Assembly: GCA_021647365.1 (NCBI GenBank)
Contig: JAKIUW010000009.1
Coordinates: 1 to 64,000, forward strand
Origin: Cocleimonas sp.
GTDB lineage: Bacteria > Pseudomonadota > Gammaproteobacteria > Thiotrichales > Thiotrichaceae
DNA: 64,000 bases
Reading direction: 5' to 3'
The notes under the pieces are model-generated. The model had not been told where the DNA came from and did not search any database. It was given only the letters and a program-made list of their open reading frames with translations. Within the stretch, counting starts at the first letter, position 1. Each line of letters begins with the position of its first letter. The translations under genes and the position numbers were made by a program. Positions 34,949-44,003 of this stretch are shown piece after piece.

Positions 34949-35008
34949 GACACAAAACTAGCCCACTTTACGTGGGCTTTTTTGTGTCTGGCGGAAGAGG
35001 AGGGATTG
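34930..35008. repeat. Inverted duplication of the tRNA-Ser 3' end around the terminator
   Basis: 34930-34957 (GAATCCCTCCTTTTCCGCCA, then GACACAAAA) is repeated in inverse at 34981-35008 with about one mismatch. The duplicated part covers the T-arm 3' strand, acceptor 3' strand, CCA and nine trailing bases. The rest of the gap up to 35276 shows no ORF worth calling. Confidence 0.85.
34960..34983 (+). terminator. Rho-independent terminator of tRNA-Ser
   Basis: AGCCCAC-TTTAC-GTGGGCT followed by TTTTT, 11 bp after the tRNA CCA end. It is nested inside a larger inverted repeat that includes the tRNA tail. Confidence 0.9.
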
Positions 35009-35276
35009 GTTCACAGCTTTTTACAACCACAGTTCGAGCCGAGCGACAGCGAGACCAGCGACCGCTAGGGAGCTAATCCCGACTGGGTAGAATCTACAGA
35101 AACTTGAGGATTAGAATCCTTAATAAAAGTAACCAAGTCACTTACCTGTTTATGAAGATCAAGAACACTTAAATCCAATGAATAAATTTATTTTTGAGAA
35201 AGACTCAAACCTTTGAATTTCCTCTCCAAAACTTCTATACCCAGCCAAAGCAAAAGAATCAATAATTAAGCCATCA

Positions 35277-35540
35277 TTACTCATAATGCCCACCAATCGC
35301 AGTAATAAATAAAGCCTCACTATCAAACCGATAAACCACCCGATGATACCTAGTCAATCTCCTCGACCAATACCCAGACAAGTCATACTTTAACTGTTCA
35401 GGCTTACCTATCCCCTTAGCAGGATCATTGCGAAGCATTTCTTTAAGGATTTGTCTTAGTTTGTTATGGGCTTTTTTATCTGCGATACGGAGCTTTTCGT
35501 ATTCACTCCAGCTATCGCCTTCAAATATCAATAATCGCAT
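35277..35540 (-). CDS. yoeB: Toxin YoeB (Txe/YoeB family)
   Basis: 87 residues. A RelE-fold ribosome-dependent mRNA endonuclease. Conserved segments are FEGDSWSEYEKL, DPAKGIGKPEQLKYDLSGYWSRRLTRYHRVVYR in two blocks, and the terminal GGHYE with the catalytic His and Tyr. Catalytic Glu and Arg residues (E63/R65-type region GYWSRRL..HRVVY) are present. It overlaps the antitoxin gene by 20 bp, the classical antitoxin-first order. Confidence 0.95.
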   Translation of the reverse strand: MRLLIFEGDSWSEYEKLRIADKKAHNKLRQILKEMLRNDPAKGIGKPEQLKYDLSGYWSRRLTRYHRVVYRFDSEALFITAIGGHYE

Positions 35541-35787
35541 CTATTTCTTCTTGTGATGGCTTGTAGCTTTTACTATCTGCTGATCTAGCTTTATTGATTT
35601 GCTTCATTAGGTGTTTATTTTGAAGTATATAAATAGTTTCTTGATGGCGCTCCCAGTCCTCGGCGCTCATCACCACAAAGTCTTCGGCATTGCGCCGCGT
35701 GACTTTTAAAGTATCGTGCGTATCGACCACACTATCGATACATTCTTTTAAATTTGAACGGAATTGATTTACGCTTACGGCTTCCAT
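35521..35787 (-). CDS. yefM: Antitoxin YefM (Phd/YefM family)
   Basis: 88 residues. N-terminal DNA-binding Phd/YefM domain (MEAVSVNQFRSNLKECIDSV, then VTRRNAEDFVVMSAEDW) and an acidic C-terminal tail that neutralises YoeB. It presumably autoregulates its own promoter with YoeB. Downstream of tRNA-Ser, a common setting for horizontally acquired modules. Confidence 0.95.
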   Translation of the reverse strand: MEAVSVNQFRSNLKECIDSVVDTHDTLKVTRRNAEDFVVMSAEDWERHQETIYILQNKHLMKQINKARSADSKSYKPSQEEIDAIIDI

Positions 35788-35839
35788 ATTACCCTCTCTT
35801 GTACGGCCTATCAGTACATCTTAACATAGTTATTTAACA

Positions 35840-35866
35840 ACCACACCCCCCCAGCTTTACATGATG
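35840..35866 (+). repeat. GCAC-C6 dispersed repeat, copy 17
   Basis: ACCACACCCCCCC then AGC, then TTTACATGATG, 3 bp past the stop of the DUF3754-like gene, G-rich strand sense to that gene. Confidence 0.85.
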
Positions 35867-35869
35867 TTT

Positions 35870-37186
35870 TCAACCATCCCCCATAACCTCCGCCAAGCTC
35901 TCTGTCGCGCTGTACAAATCATGCCAATGCTTTTCTAAGTAATCACAGGCTTGGCTTGCATTGACGGCTTGGTAAGTGTCGCCTTTTTGATTAACCAAGC
36001 CATCTTTTCTGAGCTTTGTTAATGCGTCTGATATTTCAAAATCTATCGAAACGCCGTAATGTGTTTGTAAGAATACTTCTGCTTTTTGTTTTACTTCATC
36101 GCGGTTTAAAAACGCATCACTTGCTTGTAATAAAATAAAGTAGGCGAGCAAGGCTTCTTTTATATCTTCATCCAACGCTTGGTCGAGCAAGGCGGCAATC
36201 ACGCCTATATTGATGTCTAGGCTGTGTGTATAGAGGCTACGCGATAGCACCATTCTGTAGTGTTTTTGTTGGTAGAAAACATTTTTAACTTGCCTGCCAA
36301 GTACGCCACCAAAGCCCAGAACGGCAATTATTATGGTTAAGGGTTTTACTGCGATGGCAATTTTGGATAGGAAGACCATAATGCCGCCCACGGTGCCTGC
36401 GCCACCGGTTGCGGTGAGTTTTATTTTATCCAGCAAGGTAAAACGTAAGGTGGAATTAGGGAATAGCATTTCTAAATCAGAACAGGGAATATCCCGAAAC
36501 TGGCGTAAAAATATATAATCATCCGAGCTGGTGTCTTGCATTAAGCGAGTATGGCGACGCAGGTATAGCCAAAGATTAAAGCGATTCAGACCTTTCTTTT
36601 TGAGTAGTTCTTCTAGTTCTTCAATTCCGCGAAAACGGAAAATCATATTGAGCCGACGATAGATCGGAATCTCTATTTCTTTTTTCTTAAGAAACAAGCT
36701 CTGCCAATAGCGTTGTTGTATTTTAATAATGCCTTTACCGCGCGCATAAATTAGCACTTGTTGATAATCATCCAGCTCCACACCGATGGATAAACCGCGT
36801 GACATTTCGTTATTAAGCGCCTGATTTATCATGTCTTCATCTAGCTCTTCATAATTGCCTTTTTGCATTAATGCTGACATTTCACTGAATAATTTCTTTT
36901 GCAAGCAGAGCCTTTCATCCACCGTCCAAGAGCTTTTTGTAATGACATCTTTATCAGGATTGAAGGGGCGATAAGCCGTTTTTAGTGATAGATAATAACG
37001 ATGGTAGCGCGCATGATAAATCGTCTGCAATACTTCTGTAAGTATCTGGAATTGTTTAAGCAAGCTGTTATCCCACGACGATTCTTTCGCCTCTAAAACC
37101 AAGCTTTTAATCAGCTCTCGGCGAGAAACAGGGATGAAGTTTTTATCCGCCACATCAGGGTGAATGTGTATTTTTTTACTGCGCAT
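35870..37186 (-). CDS. DUF3754/TMEM143-like membrane protein
   Basis: 438 residues. A soluble N-terminal region (about 1-250, with FIPVSRRELIKSL and the conserved FRDIPCSDLEMLFPN, LLDKIKL segments) precedes two adjacent membrane helices (about 268-310, GGAGTVGGIMVFLSKIAIAV and PLTIIIAVLGFGGVL). A helical C-terminal domain follows. This order resembles the DUF3754/TMEM143 family, known in bacteria, plants and animals without an established function. It is isolated, flanked by a repeat and the LRR lipoprotein. Confidence 0.6.
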   Translation of the reverse strand: MRSKKIHIHPDVADKNFIPVSRRELIKSLVLEAKESSWDNSLLKQFQILTEVLQTIYHARYHRYYLSLKTAYRPFNPDKDVITKSSWTVDERLCLQKKLFSEMSALMQKGNYEELDEDMINQALNNEMSRGLSIGVELDDYQQVLIYARGKGIIKIQQRYWQSLFLKKKEIEIPIYRRLNMIFRFRGIEELEELLKKKGLNRFNLWLYLRRHTRLMQDTSSDDYIFLRQFRDIPCSDLEMLFPNSTLRFTLLDKIKLTATGGAGTVGGIMVFLSKIAIAVKPLTIIIAVLGFGGVLGRQVKNVFYQQKHYRMVLSRSLYTHSLDINIGVIAALLDQALDEDIKEALLAYFILLQASDAFLNRDEVKQKAEVFLQTHYGVSIDFEISDALTKLRKDGLVNQKGDTYQAVNASQACDYLEKHWHDLYSATESLAEVMGDG

Positions 37187-37286
37187 TTAATTTTTTATGA
37201 TACCTTTCTATATACATACCACCTAAAATAGGGATGATACCACTGGACATGATATTTTCAGCGGGTCAAATACTTATAAGCTAACT

Positions 37287-38291
37287 CTAATAGAATTCAA
37301 TAGTAATATCAGGAAATATTTTTTTAAGCTCATCTTCCTCGTTACGAAATTTGTTAGGCAGGCTTAAATCTTTTAAATTAGTTAAATTAGTTAAAGGGCT
37401 AATATCAGATATTCTATTTTGAGATAATCCCAATTTTTCTAGCTTGGTTAGATTTTTTAAAGGGCTAATGTCAGATATTTTATTTGCATCCAATACTAAC
37501 TTTTTTAGATTTGTTAAATCTTTTAAGGGCTGTAGATTTGATATGCTATGACCAAATAGCTCTATATTTGTTAATTGCTTTAAATTCTTTAAAGAGTCTA
37601 TGTTTGATATATCTGTTCGTACACTACTAATAATCAGCTTTCTAAGTTTCATTAAGGCTTTTAAAGCGCTAATGTCTGATACTGCCGTATTGCTTAGGTC
37701 TAGAAACTCTAAGTTAATTAAATCCTTTAAAGGGGTTATATCAGATACTGGATTGTGCCTTATTATTATGTGATCTAATTTAGTTAGATTTTTTAAAGGA
37801 CTTATATCAGATACATGGCAACGAACTAATATTAGATATCGTAAATTAGTTAGCTTTTCTAAAGCGCTTATACTGGAGTTGTTGTTCATATCATCAATAT
37901 CATAGTCATCATTAAGACTACCACCTTCGAACCATATTACTTCTAGCCGAGTTAAATGCTTCAAAGGCTCTATATTAGATAGATAGTTTTTCTTTAACGT
38001 TAAAGTGGTTAGGTTTGTTAAATATTGCAACCCTTCTAATGAAAATATATTGTTTTTTTCTGTACCTCCACTTCCTGTATGTTCTATTTTTGTTATTGTT
38101 TTTACATCACGATAGTGAATAATATCTTCATCAATCTGAATTTCCTTCAAAATTACTTCTCGTAAAACTTTATCTGGGAACTCTACAATAGTGTCATCAC
38201 TAATATTGTCATAGCTAACTTCTTTTTTACAACTCGTAAGCGTCATTAGTATCATTAGCATTAAGCTTATTTTTATAAAACTCTTCTTCAT
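37287..38291 (-). CDS. Leucine-rich-repeat lipoprotein (internalin-like)
   Basis: 334 residues. Lipobox LTSC (Cys21). After a short cap (about 35-90) come about nine LRRs of ~22-25 residues on the pattern LxxLTNLKxLxLxxNxISDISPL, ending at IFPDITIEF. The consensus is that of internalin-type (SDS22-like) LRRs, which mediate protein binding. A surface or periplasmic binding role is inferred. Confidence 0.85.
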   Translation of the reverse strand: MKKSFIKISLMLMILMTLTSCKKEVSYDNISDDTIVEFPDKVLREVILKEIQIDEDIIHYRDVKTITKIEHTGSGGTEKNNIFSLEGLQYLTNLTTLTLKKNYLSNIEPLKHLTRLEVIWFEGGSLNDDYDIDDMNNNSSISALEKLTNLRYLILVRCHVSDISPLKNLTKLDHIIIRHNPVSDITPLKDLINLEFLDLSNTAVSDISALKALMKLRKLIISSVRTDISNIDSLKNLKQLTNIELFGHSISNLQPLKDLTNLKKLVLDANKISDISPLKNLTKLEKLGLSQNRISDISPLTNLTNLKDLSLPNKFRNEEDELKKIFPDITIEFY

Positions 38292-38455
38292 TTTATAAAT
38301 TCCTTATTCTTTAAGTTCTTACTTATCATTACATTATATGACTCTGAAGCAAGCCAAAATGTAAAGTTTGTAAATACCCTCTTCTTTAACGAGTATACCT
38401 ATCTCTTAGTAGCTATATCCAAAGAAATTTGATCTCCGTTACAATCCGCTTACAG

Positions 38456-38565
38456 CCAAGGGGTGGCTTAAGAGAAATTCTTAAACCTGAGATTCCACTG
38501 TTTCATTTATGGAAAACCCTTATTACCTGATCTGGATAATACCAGCGTAGGGATGGGCGAATCTC
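38456..38565 (+). promoter_or_regulatory. TPP riboswitch (THI element)
   Basis: Core TPP-aptamer motifs appear in order: GGGGTGGC (38460-38467), CCTGAGATT (38487-38495) and the nearly invariant ACCTGATCTGGATAATACCA with GCGTAGGGA (38525-38553). The 3' part can form a ribosome-site-masking hairpin: TTCCTATCCT (about 38593-38602) can pair with AGGAT and GGAA around the SD (38619-38631). Thiamine pyrophosphate would thus repress translation of the TonB-dependent receptor. Confidence 0.93.
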
Positions 38566-38636
38566 ACTACACACCTCCGTGTGCATGTGTACTTCCTATC
38601 CTTGCATTTTTACTTACTAGGATTTAAGGAAAGAAT

Positions 38637-40724
38637 ATGCAAGCCAACAAAACCAATACTTTAAAAATCACTCTGTCAGCCTCACTGCTCATTCTTAACG
38701 GATTAAGTTATGCCGAGCTTGAACTAAGCATCACTTCAGACTTTAGAGCTAAAACGCTTGAAGATAGCACGGTAAGTACCACTGTTGTTGCAAAAGACAA
38801 ACTTAAAAAACGGGGTGCTTCTCATATTGAAAACGCACTCAACACGGCTCCGAATGTGAATATGTCTAGCGGTGGATCACGCGCGAAGTATTTTCAAATT
38901 CGTGGTATTGGTGAGCGTAGCCAATTTATTACGCCAGTGAATCCTTCGGTGGGTTTGATTATCGACAATATGGATTTTAGCCGCAGTGGTGCATCCGCTA
39001 CCTTGTTTGATATTGAGCAAGTTGAAGTGGTGCGTGGACCTCAAGGTACAAAATACGGTGCTAGCGCGTTGGCGGGGTTAATCAAGTTATCCACAACCGA
39101 GCCTACAAATGAACGAGAAGGTAAAATTGAGTCAACCGTCGGTAATTACGGACAAAAAAGTTTAGGCATTGCCGTTGGCGGACCATTAGTTAAAGATGAA
39201 CTTCTCGGACGTTTTTCAATCCATAGAAATAAAGCCGATGGCACAATGCACAATAGCTTTTTAAACCGCGATGACACTAATGGGCGCGATGAGTTAACCG
39301 TGCGTGGGCATTTAAAGTATTTTGCCAATGATGATTTAACTGTAAATCTGCGCTATTTACACCTTGACCTTGATAATGGCTACGATGCCTTTACGCTAGA
39401 TAACTCGCGCAACACCCAAAGCGATGAGCCTGGTAAAGACAGCCAAAAAACCAATGCAGTTTCTATTAATACGCAGTGGAACGTAAATTCTAAAGTGAAG
39501 CTTGAAACAGATTTTGGCTATTCAAAGTCTGATTTGGATTACAGCTATGATGAAGATTGGAATCATGGTCAATTTCCCGCAGGTTATGATGCGGTTGATC
39601 AGTATTTGCGTAAACGTGGTAATAATTCATTTGAAACCAAGCTTATTTCTAAACGTGACGGGCGAATTTTTAACGGGAAAACTGACTGGGTTGTGGGCTT
39701 AGTTAACAGCAAAAAATCAGAAGATTTACGCCGAAAATACACCTACTTGGGTAGCGACTTCACCAGCCAGTACGACACTAAGAACACTGCAGTTTATGGT
39801 CAATTAGACAGCAAAATCAATCACAAGCTCAAACTCATCACGGGGTTACGTCTTGAAAAGTGGCAAGCTGATTATAAAGATTCGGAAGGTCACACAACCT
39901 CTACCGATGAATTATTATACGGCGGAAAGTTGGGGGTGGAGTACGATATAAGCTCTAATAATAACAACGACCACCTAGCACACGCCAGCATTTCGCGTGG
40001 CTACAAGGCGGGCGGTGTAAACACCGACGGCACGTTACCTGCAAATCTACGTGATTACGGCACAGAGTTTCAATGGAATTTTGAAGTGGGTGTTAATTCA
40101 TCCTTTAAAGACGGCGTGGTAAATACTCGTTTAAGTGCTTTTTATGCCGACCGTGAAGATCAACAAATCAAAGCTTCTTCACAAATATCAGGTACTAACC
40201 CGCCTGAGTTTAATGAATATTATGGTAATGCTGCCGCAGGAAAAAACTACGGTATCGAGGCAGAGCTTGACTGGAAGTTAAACTCAAAGCTCACCTTAAA
40301 GTCATCGTTAGGGTTATTACGCGCAACAGTTGATGAATTTAATAATCCAAAAAGTATCTCCGATGGATTCAACCTAAAAGGACGCGACCAAGCACATGCA
40401 CCACGATACCAATACACGCTAGGCGCAGATTATGCCCTATCAGACAAGCTAAGCGCTGGAATTAGTCTTGAAGGAAAGGACGGCTTCTACTTCTCAAATA
40501 GCCATAATGCCAAGGCAAAATCGTATAACGTCGTCAATGCTAACCTCAGTTATAAGCAAAAGAATTGGACCACCACGCTCTGGGGAAGAAACTTGTTAGA
40601 CAAAGAATACGACACACGCGGTTTCAGCTTTGGTAACAACCCCACCACGAACTATGCAACAGAGACCTACACCCAAAAAGGTGAGCCACGGATGCTTGGC
40701 GTGACGGTTTCTTATGATTTTTAA
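38637..40724 (+). CDS. TonB-dependent outer-membrane receptor, probable thiamine transporter
   Basis: 695 residues. Signal peptide about 1-27 (LSYAEL). The plug domain (about 40-160) has TVVAKDKLKKRGASHIENAL, FQIRGIGERSQF, EQVEVVRGPQGTKYG and SALAGLIKLST. A 22-strand-type barrel follows, with RGYKAGGVN and terminal VTVSYDF. Control by a TPP riboswitch directly upstream indicates uptake of thiamine or a derivative; this inference is strong on context, while specificity is not visible in the sequence. Start ATG is preceded by AAGGAA. Confidence 0.9.
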   Translation: MQANKTNTLKITLSASLLILNGLSYAELELSITSDFRAKTLEDSTVSTTVVAKDKLKKRGASHIENALNTAPNVNMSSGGSRAKYFQIRGIGERSQFITPVNPSVGLIIDNMDFSRSGASATLFDIEQVEVVRGPQGTKYGASALAGLIKLSTTEPTNEREGKIESTVGNYGQKSLGIAVGGPLVKDELLGRFSIHRNKADGTMHNSFLNRDDTNGRDELTVRGHLKYFANDDLTVNLRYLHLDLDNGYDAFTLDNSRNTQSDEPGKDSQKTNAVSINTQWNVNSKVKLETDFGYSKSDLDYSYDEDWNHGQFPAGYDAVDQYLRKRGNNSFETKLISKRDGRIFNGKTDWVVGLVNSKKSEDLRRKYTYLGSDFTSQYDTKNTAVYGQLDSKINHKLKLITGLRLEKWQADYKDSEGHTTSTDELLYGGKLGVEYDISSNNNNDHLAHASISRGYKAGGVNTDGTLPANLRDYGTEFQWNFEVGVNSSFKDGVVNTRLSAFYADREDQQIKASSQISGTNPPEFNEYYGNAAAGKNYGIEAELDWKLNSKLTLKSSLGLLRATVDEFNNPKSISDGFNLKGRDQAHAPRYQYTLGADYALSDKLSAGISLEGKDGFYFSNSHNAKAKSYNVVNANLSYKQKNWTTTLWGRNLLDKEYDTRGFSFGNNPTTNYATETYTQKGEPRMLGVTVSYDF

Positions 40725-40737
40725 GAATGAGAATAAG

Positions 40738-40936
40738 TATGTGAAAATGAGGGAAGGCTTCCTTTAATAAACATACCCTTGGGTCGATCACTACTGGGTA
40801 TTGCTTCGCAATGCCCTGCATACTTTTATTCGGCTTCGCCTCACCCTAAAGGGCAAGCTAAAGCAGTTGTCTCGCGGTGCTCGGCTTGGCGCTTGGTGAG
40901 CCTTAAAAAGCAACACCCCACCACTTTTACATGATG
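40738..40936. mobile_element. ~198-bp MITE-like element, copy A (degenerate left end)
   Basis: Aligns along its length with 41415-41612. The right terminus (40907-40936, copy 19) is a clear GCAC-C6 repeat; the left (40738-40765, copy 18, TATGTGAAAATGAGGG) is diverged. The core shares TTCGCAATGCC, CTGCATACTTTTATTCGGCT and AGGGCAAGCTAAAGCAGTTG. It starts 13 bp after the receptor stop. No ORF worth calling. Confidence 0.8.
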
Positions 40937-40981
40937 CATGGGCTATACTTATCTAACAATCAATCAATGTAGCAACTAACC

Positions 40982-41413
40982 ATGTGGATACAAAAAGAAA
41001 TACAACTACAACTACAAGCACGCTCGCGTGGCTTTCATATCATCACCGATGAAGTTCTTGCACAGTTGCCTGAACTACAAAATATTAATATCGGCATGAT
41101 GAATGTGTTTATCAAACACACCTCAGCATCGCTCACTATTAATGAAAATGCAGACCCAACGGTTCGAGAAGATTTTGAGGCTTACTTCAACCGCGTTGCT
41201 CCAGAGAATGAGCCTTATTACAAACACACGCTTGAAGGTTCTGATGATTTACCTGCGCATTTTAAATCCAGTATGCTGGGTTGTAGTTTAAATATTCCAA
41301 TATCAAACGGGCGTTTGAATATGGGGACTTGGCAAGGGATTTATCTGGGTGAACATCGTAACTCTGGCAACAGCGGTAGCCGTACGGTTGTGATTACTGT
41401 TTCTGGGGAGTAG
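40982..41413 (+). CDS. yjbQ: YjbQ-family (UPF0047) protein, putative secondary thiamine-phosphate synthase
   Basis: 143 residues, the usual family length. Conserved elements are FIKHTSASLTINENADP, DFEAYFNRVAP, HFKSSMLGCSLNIPI and GTWQGIYLGEHR. E. coli YjbQ has been reported to have weak thiamine-phosphate synthase activity, hence the common product name. Position after a TPP-riboswitch-controlled receptor supports a thiamine link. The gene is bracketed by two MITE-like copies. Confidence 0.93.
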   Translation: MWIQKEIQLQLQARSRGFHIITDEVLAQLPELQNINIGMMNVFIKHTSASLTINENADPTVREDFEAYFNRVAPENEPYYKHTLEGSDDLPAHFKSSMLGCSLNIPISNGRLNMGTWQGIYLGEHRNSGNSGSRTVVITVSGE

Positions 41414-41414
41414 A

Positions 41415-41612
41415 GCATGTAAAAGTGGGGGGGTGTGCTTTAAAAACATTACCCCTTGTTCCAACCACTACTACGCCTTGCTTCGCAATGCCTGCATACT
41501 TTTATTCGGCTTTGCCTCACCCTAAAGGGCAAGCTAAAGCAGTTGTCTCGTGGTGCTCGGCTTGGCGCTTGGTTAGCCTTAAAAAACTACACCCCCCCAC
41601 TTTTACATGATG
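41415..41612. mobile_element. ~198-bp MITE-like element, copy B
   Basis: Both termini are intact inverted GCAC-C6 repeats (41415-41441 minus, copy 20; 41585-41612 plus, copy 21) around a ~143-bp core nearly identical to that of copy A. No transposase is encoded, so it would need help in trans. It starts 1 bp after the yjbQ stop and ends 15 bp past the deacetylase stop. I see no unambiguous target-site duplication. Confidence 0.88.
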
Positions 41613-41627
41613 TTTGTAACAATGCTA

Positions 41628-42575
41628 TTACAACAAGTTTTCTAAAACATCATTCCAAGCCATTTTTATATTTTCAAGATTATAGCCACCGCCACCCATT
41701 GCTAGTAGCCGTCCTTGGCTGTGCTTATCCGCCAAGGCTGATAGCCGCTTTGCTACATGACCATGAAAGGCCGAACTTAATTTTAGCTGTGTAATCGGAT
41801 CGCCTTGCAAACTATCTGCACCACATTGTAAGAGGATGAATTCTGGCTTGGCTTTATCTAAAAATTGTTCTGCTACTTGCCACATTTTTAGTGCTATTTC
41901 ATCCGTGCAATTCGGTTGTAAAGGAATGTTCAGTTTCGTCCCTGCTGCATCAGCCTTGCCTGTTTCTGTAATCGCGCCTGTGCCAGGGTAGAGTGTATTT
42001 CCATCTTGGTGCATATCGACAAAAATTAGATCTTTATCCTCTTCAAAGCTATAAAAAACACCATCACCGTGGTGCGCATCAATATCAACATAGGCTATAC
42101 GTTTTACGTTATATTTTTCACGTAGATATTCAATGGCAACTCCACAATCATTAAACACACAAAAGCCAGCAGCGGATGTTCTTGTTGCATGGTGCAAACC
42201 TGCAATAGGGCTAAATGCATGTTGACAATCGCCCTGCATAATATGGTCAACCGCTTTTAGCGTTGTGCCGACCATATAAGATGCGGCTTCATAAATACCT
42301 TTACGCGCGGGCGTATCACCACCATCGAGATAGCCTTCGCCCGTTTTTGAAAGCGTTTTTACTTTGTCTATATATTCAGAGGTGTGGAAGAGTCGTAGCT
42401 CTTCTTCCGTGGCTTGTTTTGCTGATGAGAACTGGAGCTTGTCACTCTTGTCACTAAGGTTTCTACGTTCAAACTCTTCTTTAAACACCCAATAACGTTT
42501 AGGGCCAAAGGGGTGGGATTCGCCAAAGTGATAATCGGCGAGCTTGTCATCTAGCATTAGGATTGTTTTGTGCAT
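41628..42575 (-). CDS. Histone-deacetylase-family (AcuC-like) deacetylase
   Basis: 315 residues, arginase/deacetylase fold. Zinc and active-site motifs are visible: GLHHATRTSAAGFCVFND (catalytic His pair), YVDIDAHHGDGV (Asp and His zinc ligands), FVDMHQDG, and CGADSLQGDP (second Asp ligand). MGGGGYN near the C-terminus carries the loop before the active-site residue. Bacterial members deacetylate acetyl-CoA synthetase (AcuC) or polyamines; the substrate here cannot be told. Confidence 0.9.
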   Translation of the reverse strand: MHKTILMLDDKLADYHFGESHPFGPKRYWVFKEEFERRNLSDKSDKLQFSSAKQATEEELRLFHTSEYIDKVKTLSKTGEGYLDGGDTPARKGIYEAASYMVGTTLKAVDHIMQGDCQHAFSPIAGLHHATRTSAAGFCVFNDCGVAIEYLREKYNVKRIAYVDIDAHHGDGVFYSFEEDKDLIFVDMHQDGNTLYPGTGAITETGKADAAGTKLNIPLQPNCTDEIALKMWQVAEQFLDKAKPEFILLQCGADSLQGDPITQLKLSSAFHGHVAKRLSALADKHSQGRLLAMGGGGYNLENIKMAWNDVLENLL

Positions 42576-42602
42576 ACAAATGAGTATAGCTTAAGGATAC
42601 CT

Positions 42603-44003
42603 CTATGAATTTTTATCCTCAGATTCAGCTTCGTCCCTACCCATTTGCTGGAAAAGTCGATAAGCCATAAAACCCATTAGCGCTGTTCCTAGAATTAACA
42701 CCAGCCACAGTAAAATTAGTTTCCACGGTGTTTTTTCTTCTACTTTGAATGATTTATTACTATTTATAATCTCGCCAATGCTCACACGATCAATGCTTGC
42801 GCCTGATCTTTTAATACTATCGATCAAATCAGCCAAGCTATTTCTTTGGTCTGGTTTTATATTGTAATTGCCAAAAGCGAGTGTGAATGGACCATTACCT
42901 TGAGCAAGAAAATACAGTTTTTTGGGCATCCATCCTGCTCTAATTTCAGGCAGTTGGTTTTCTGTAAATTGGGTTTCTGCTTGTATTTTTAGCTTCCAGA
43001 AGCGGTCATTGTTTGGGCTAATAGAAACAGGATTACTTTGCAATATTGTATCGCCCATATTGAGTTTGTATTGACTGACTTCTTTGCGATAACGCCATGC
43101 TTCTTTTTCGTTATTGCGAGAATACAGCATGCCTTTGTAAAGCAGACCATCCTGCGGGGCGACGAATTCTAGCTTTGAGATTGAAGCTACAATATTGCTT
43201 TCAAATAGCCAGCCTTTTTCTTCTGCGTTGTAATGCGGTTTGCCAAAACTTTGCCATTGGACTTGTTGCTCGCCTTTTTGTGTGTAAAGTCCTTTGATTT
43301 GAGAAAGGTGCGTTTGTTGGTTGGGTTGTAACCATGTGAGGCGCAGGTATTTTTGTGATGTACATGAAAATTGTACTTGGTTATGGAGCAGTTGTGATCC
43401 GCTGTAATTTAGTTTTGAGACTGTGAGCTTATTACTCAATATTCTCCAGTTTTGTAGCTGATCACTGCTTTCTAACTTGAAACTGATGATTGAGCTCGGT
43501 TTATCCTGCTCCCAATCAAGTTGTAGTTTACAAAGTTCGGGATTACGTTTCTTGTTCTTAATTTGGTTTTCAACGATATATTGGTATTCATTTACATTAG
43601 TCGATTTGTTAGTCAAGTGTTGATTAATCTGTAAGCTTTGCTCCCCTGCTTTTTGATTAATAACGACTTGGATATTACTGGGGTTTGCCGCCTGCTCCTT
43701 GCTAAAAGGATAAAACACTAACGGCGTTTCTTGCTTTGAATCTACTCGCGAAGAAGACTGGCTAAATTGGTGTGGCACGATTTGTCCATCCGCACTGAAT
43801 ACGCGCAAGTCGCCATAATCTCTACGCTGCATTTTTTCGTACAATGTTTTAGGTATCTCAATCTCGCGCAATGAGGTTTTTGCATCGCTCAGGGTTGCCG
43901 AGTGTGCAAAATCATCTACACCATAGGGTGCGGCAGAAACTGGCACAAATAATGCGACCAAAGCTAAAACAGTTAATTGTTTAAGCATTTTTTTCATTCT
44001 CAT
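42603..44003 (-). CDS. DUF3999-family membrane-anchored periplasmic protein
   Basis: 466 residues from the ATG at 44003 (MRMKKMLKQL), which gives a standard signal peptide ending VSAAP. An upstream start at 44066 would push 86 bp into the preceding gene. The large beta-rich periplasmic region is followed by one C-terminal membrane helix (about 430-452, KLILLWLVLILGTALMGFMA). It resembles DUF3999 proteins, usually encoded next to a DUF2339 gene, as here. The start overlaps the DUF2339 stop by 23 bp. Function unknown, perhaps envelope or polysaccharide related. Confidence 0.75.
   Translation of the reverse strand: MRMKKMLKQLTVLALVALFVPVSAAPYGVDDFAHSATLSDAKTSLREIEIPKTLYEKMQRRDYGDLRVFSADGQIVPHQFSQSSSRVDSKQETPLVFYPFSKEQAANPSNIQVVINQKAGEQSLQINQHLTNKSTNVNEYQYIVENQIKNKKRNPELCKLQLDWEQDKPSSIISFKLESSDQLQNWRILSNKLTVSKLNYSGSQLLHNQVQFSCTSQKYLRLTWLQPNQQTHLSQIKGLYTQKGEQQVQWQSFGKPHYNAEEKGWLFESNIVASISKLEFVAPQDGLLYKGMLYSRNNEKEAWRYRKEVSQYKLNMGDTILQSNPVSISPNNDRFWKLKIQAETQFTENQLPEIRAGWMPKKLYFLAQGNGPFTLAFGNYNIKPDQRNSLADLIDSIKRSGASIDRVSIGEIINSNKSFKVEEKTPWKLILLWLVLILGTALMGFMAYRLFQQMGRDEAESEDKNS

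Noticed and set aside
34865..35076. Two 67-residue frames over tRNA-Ser
   Set aside because: They overlap the tRNA, terminator and its inverted copy; no ribosome site or family.
41281..41413. Fusion of yjbQ into the following MITE
   Set aside because: The TAG stop at 41411-41413 ends the reading frame before the element; the family C-terminus (VVITVSGE) is complete.
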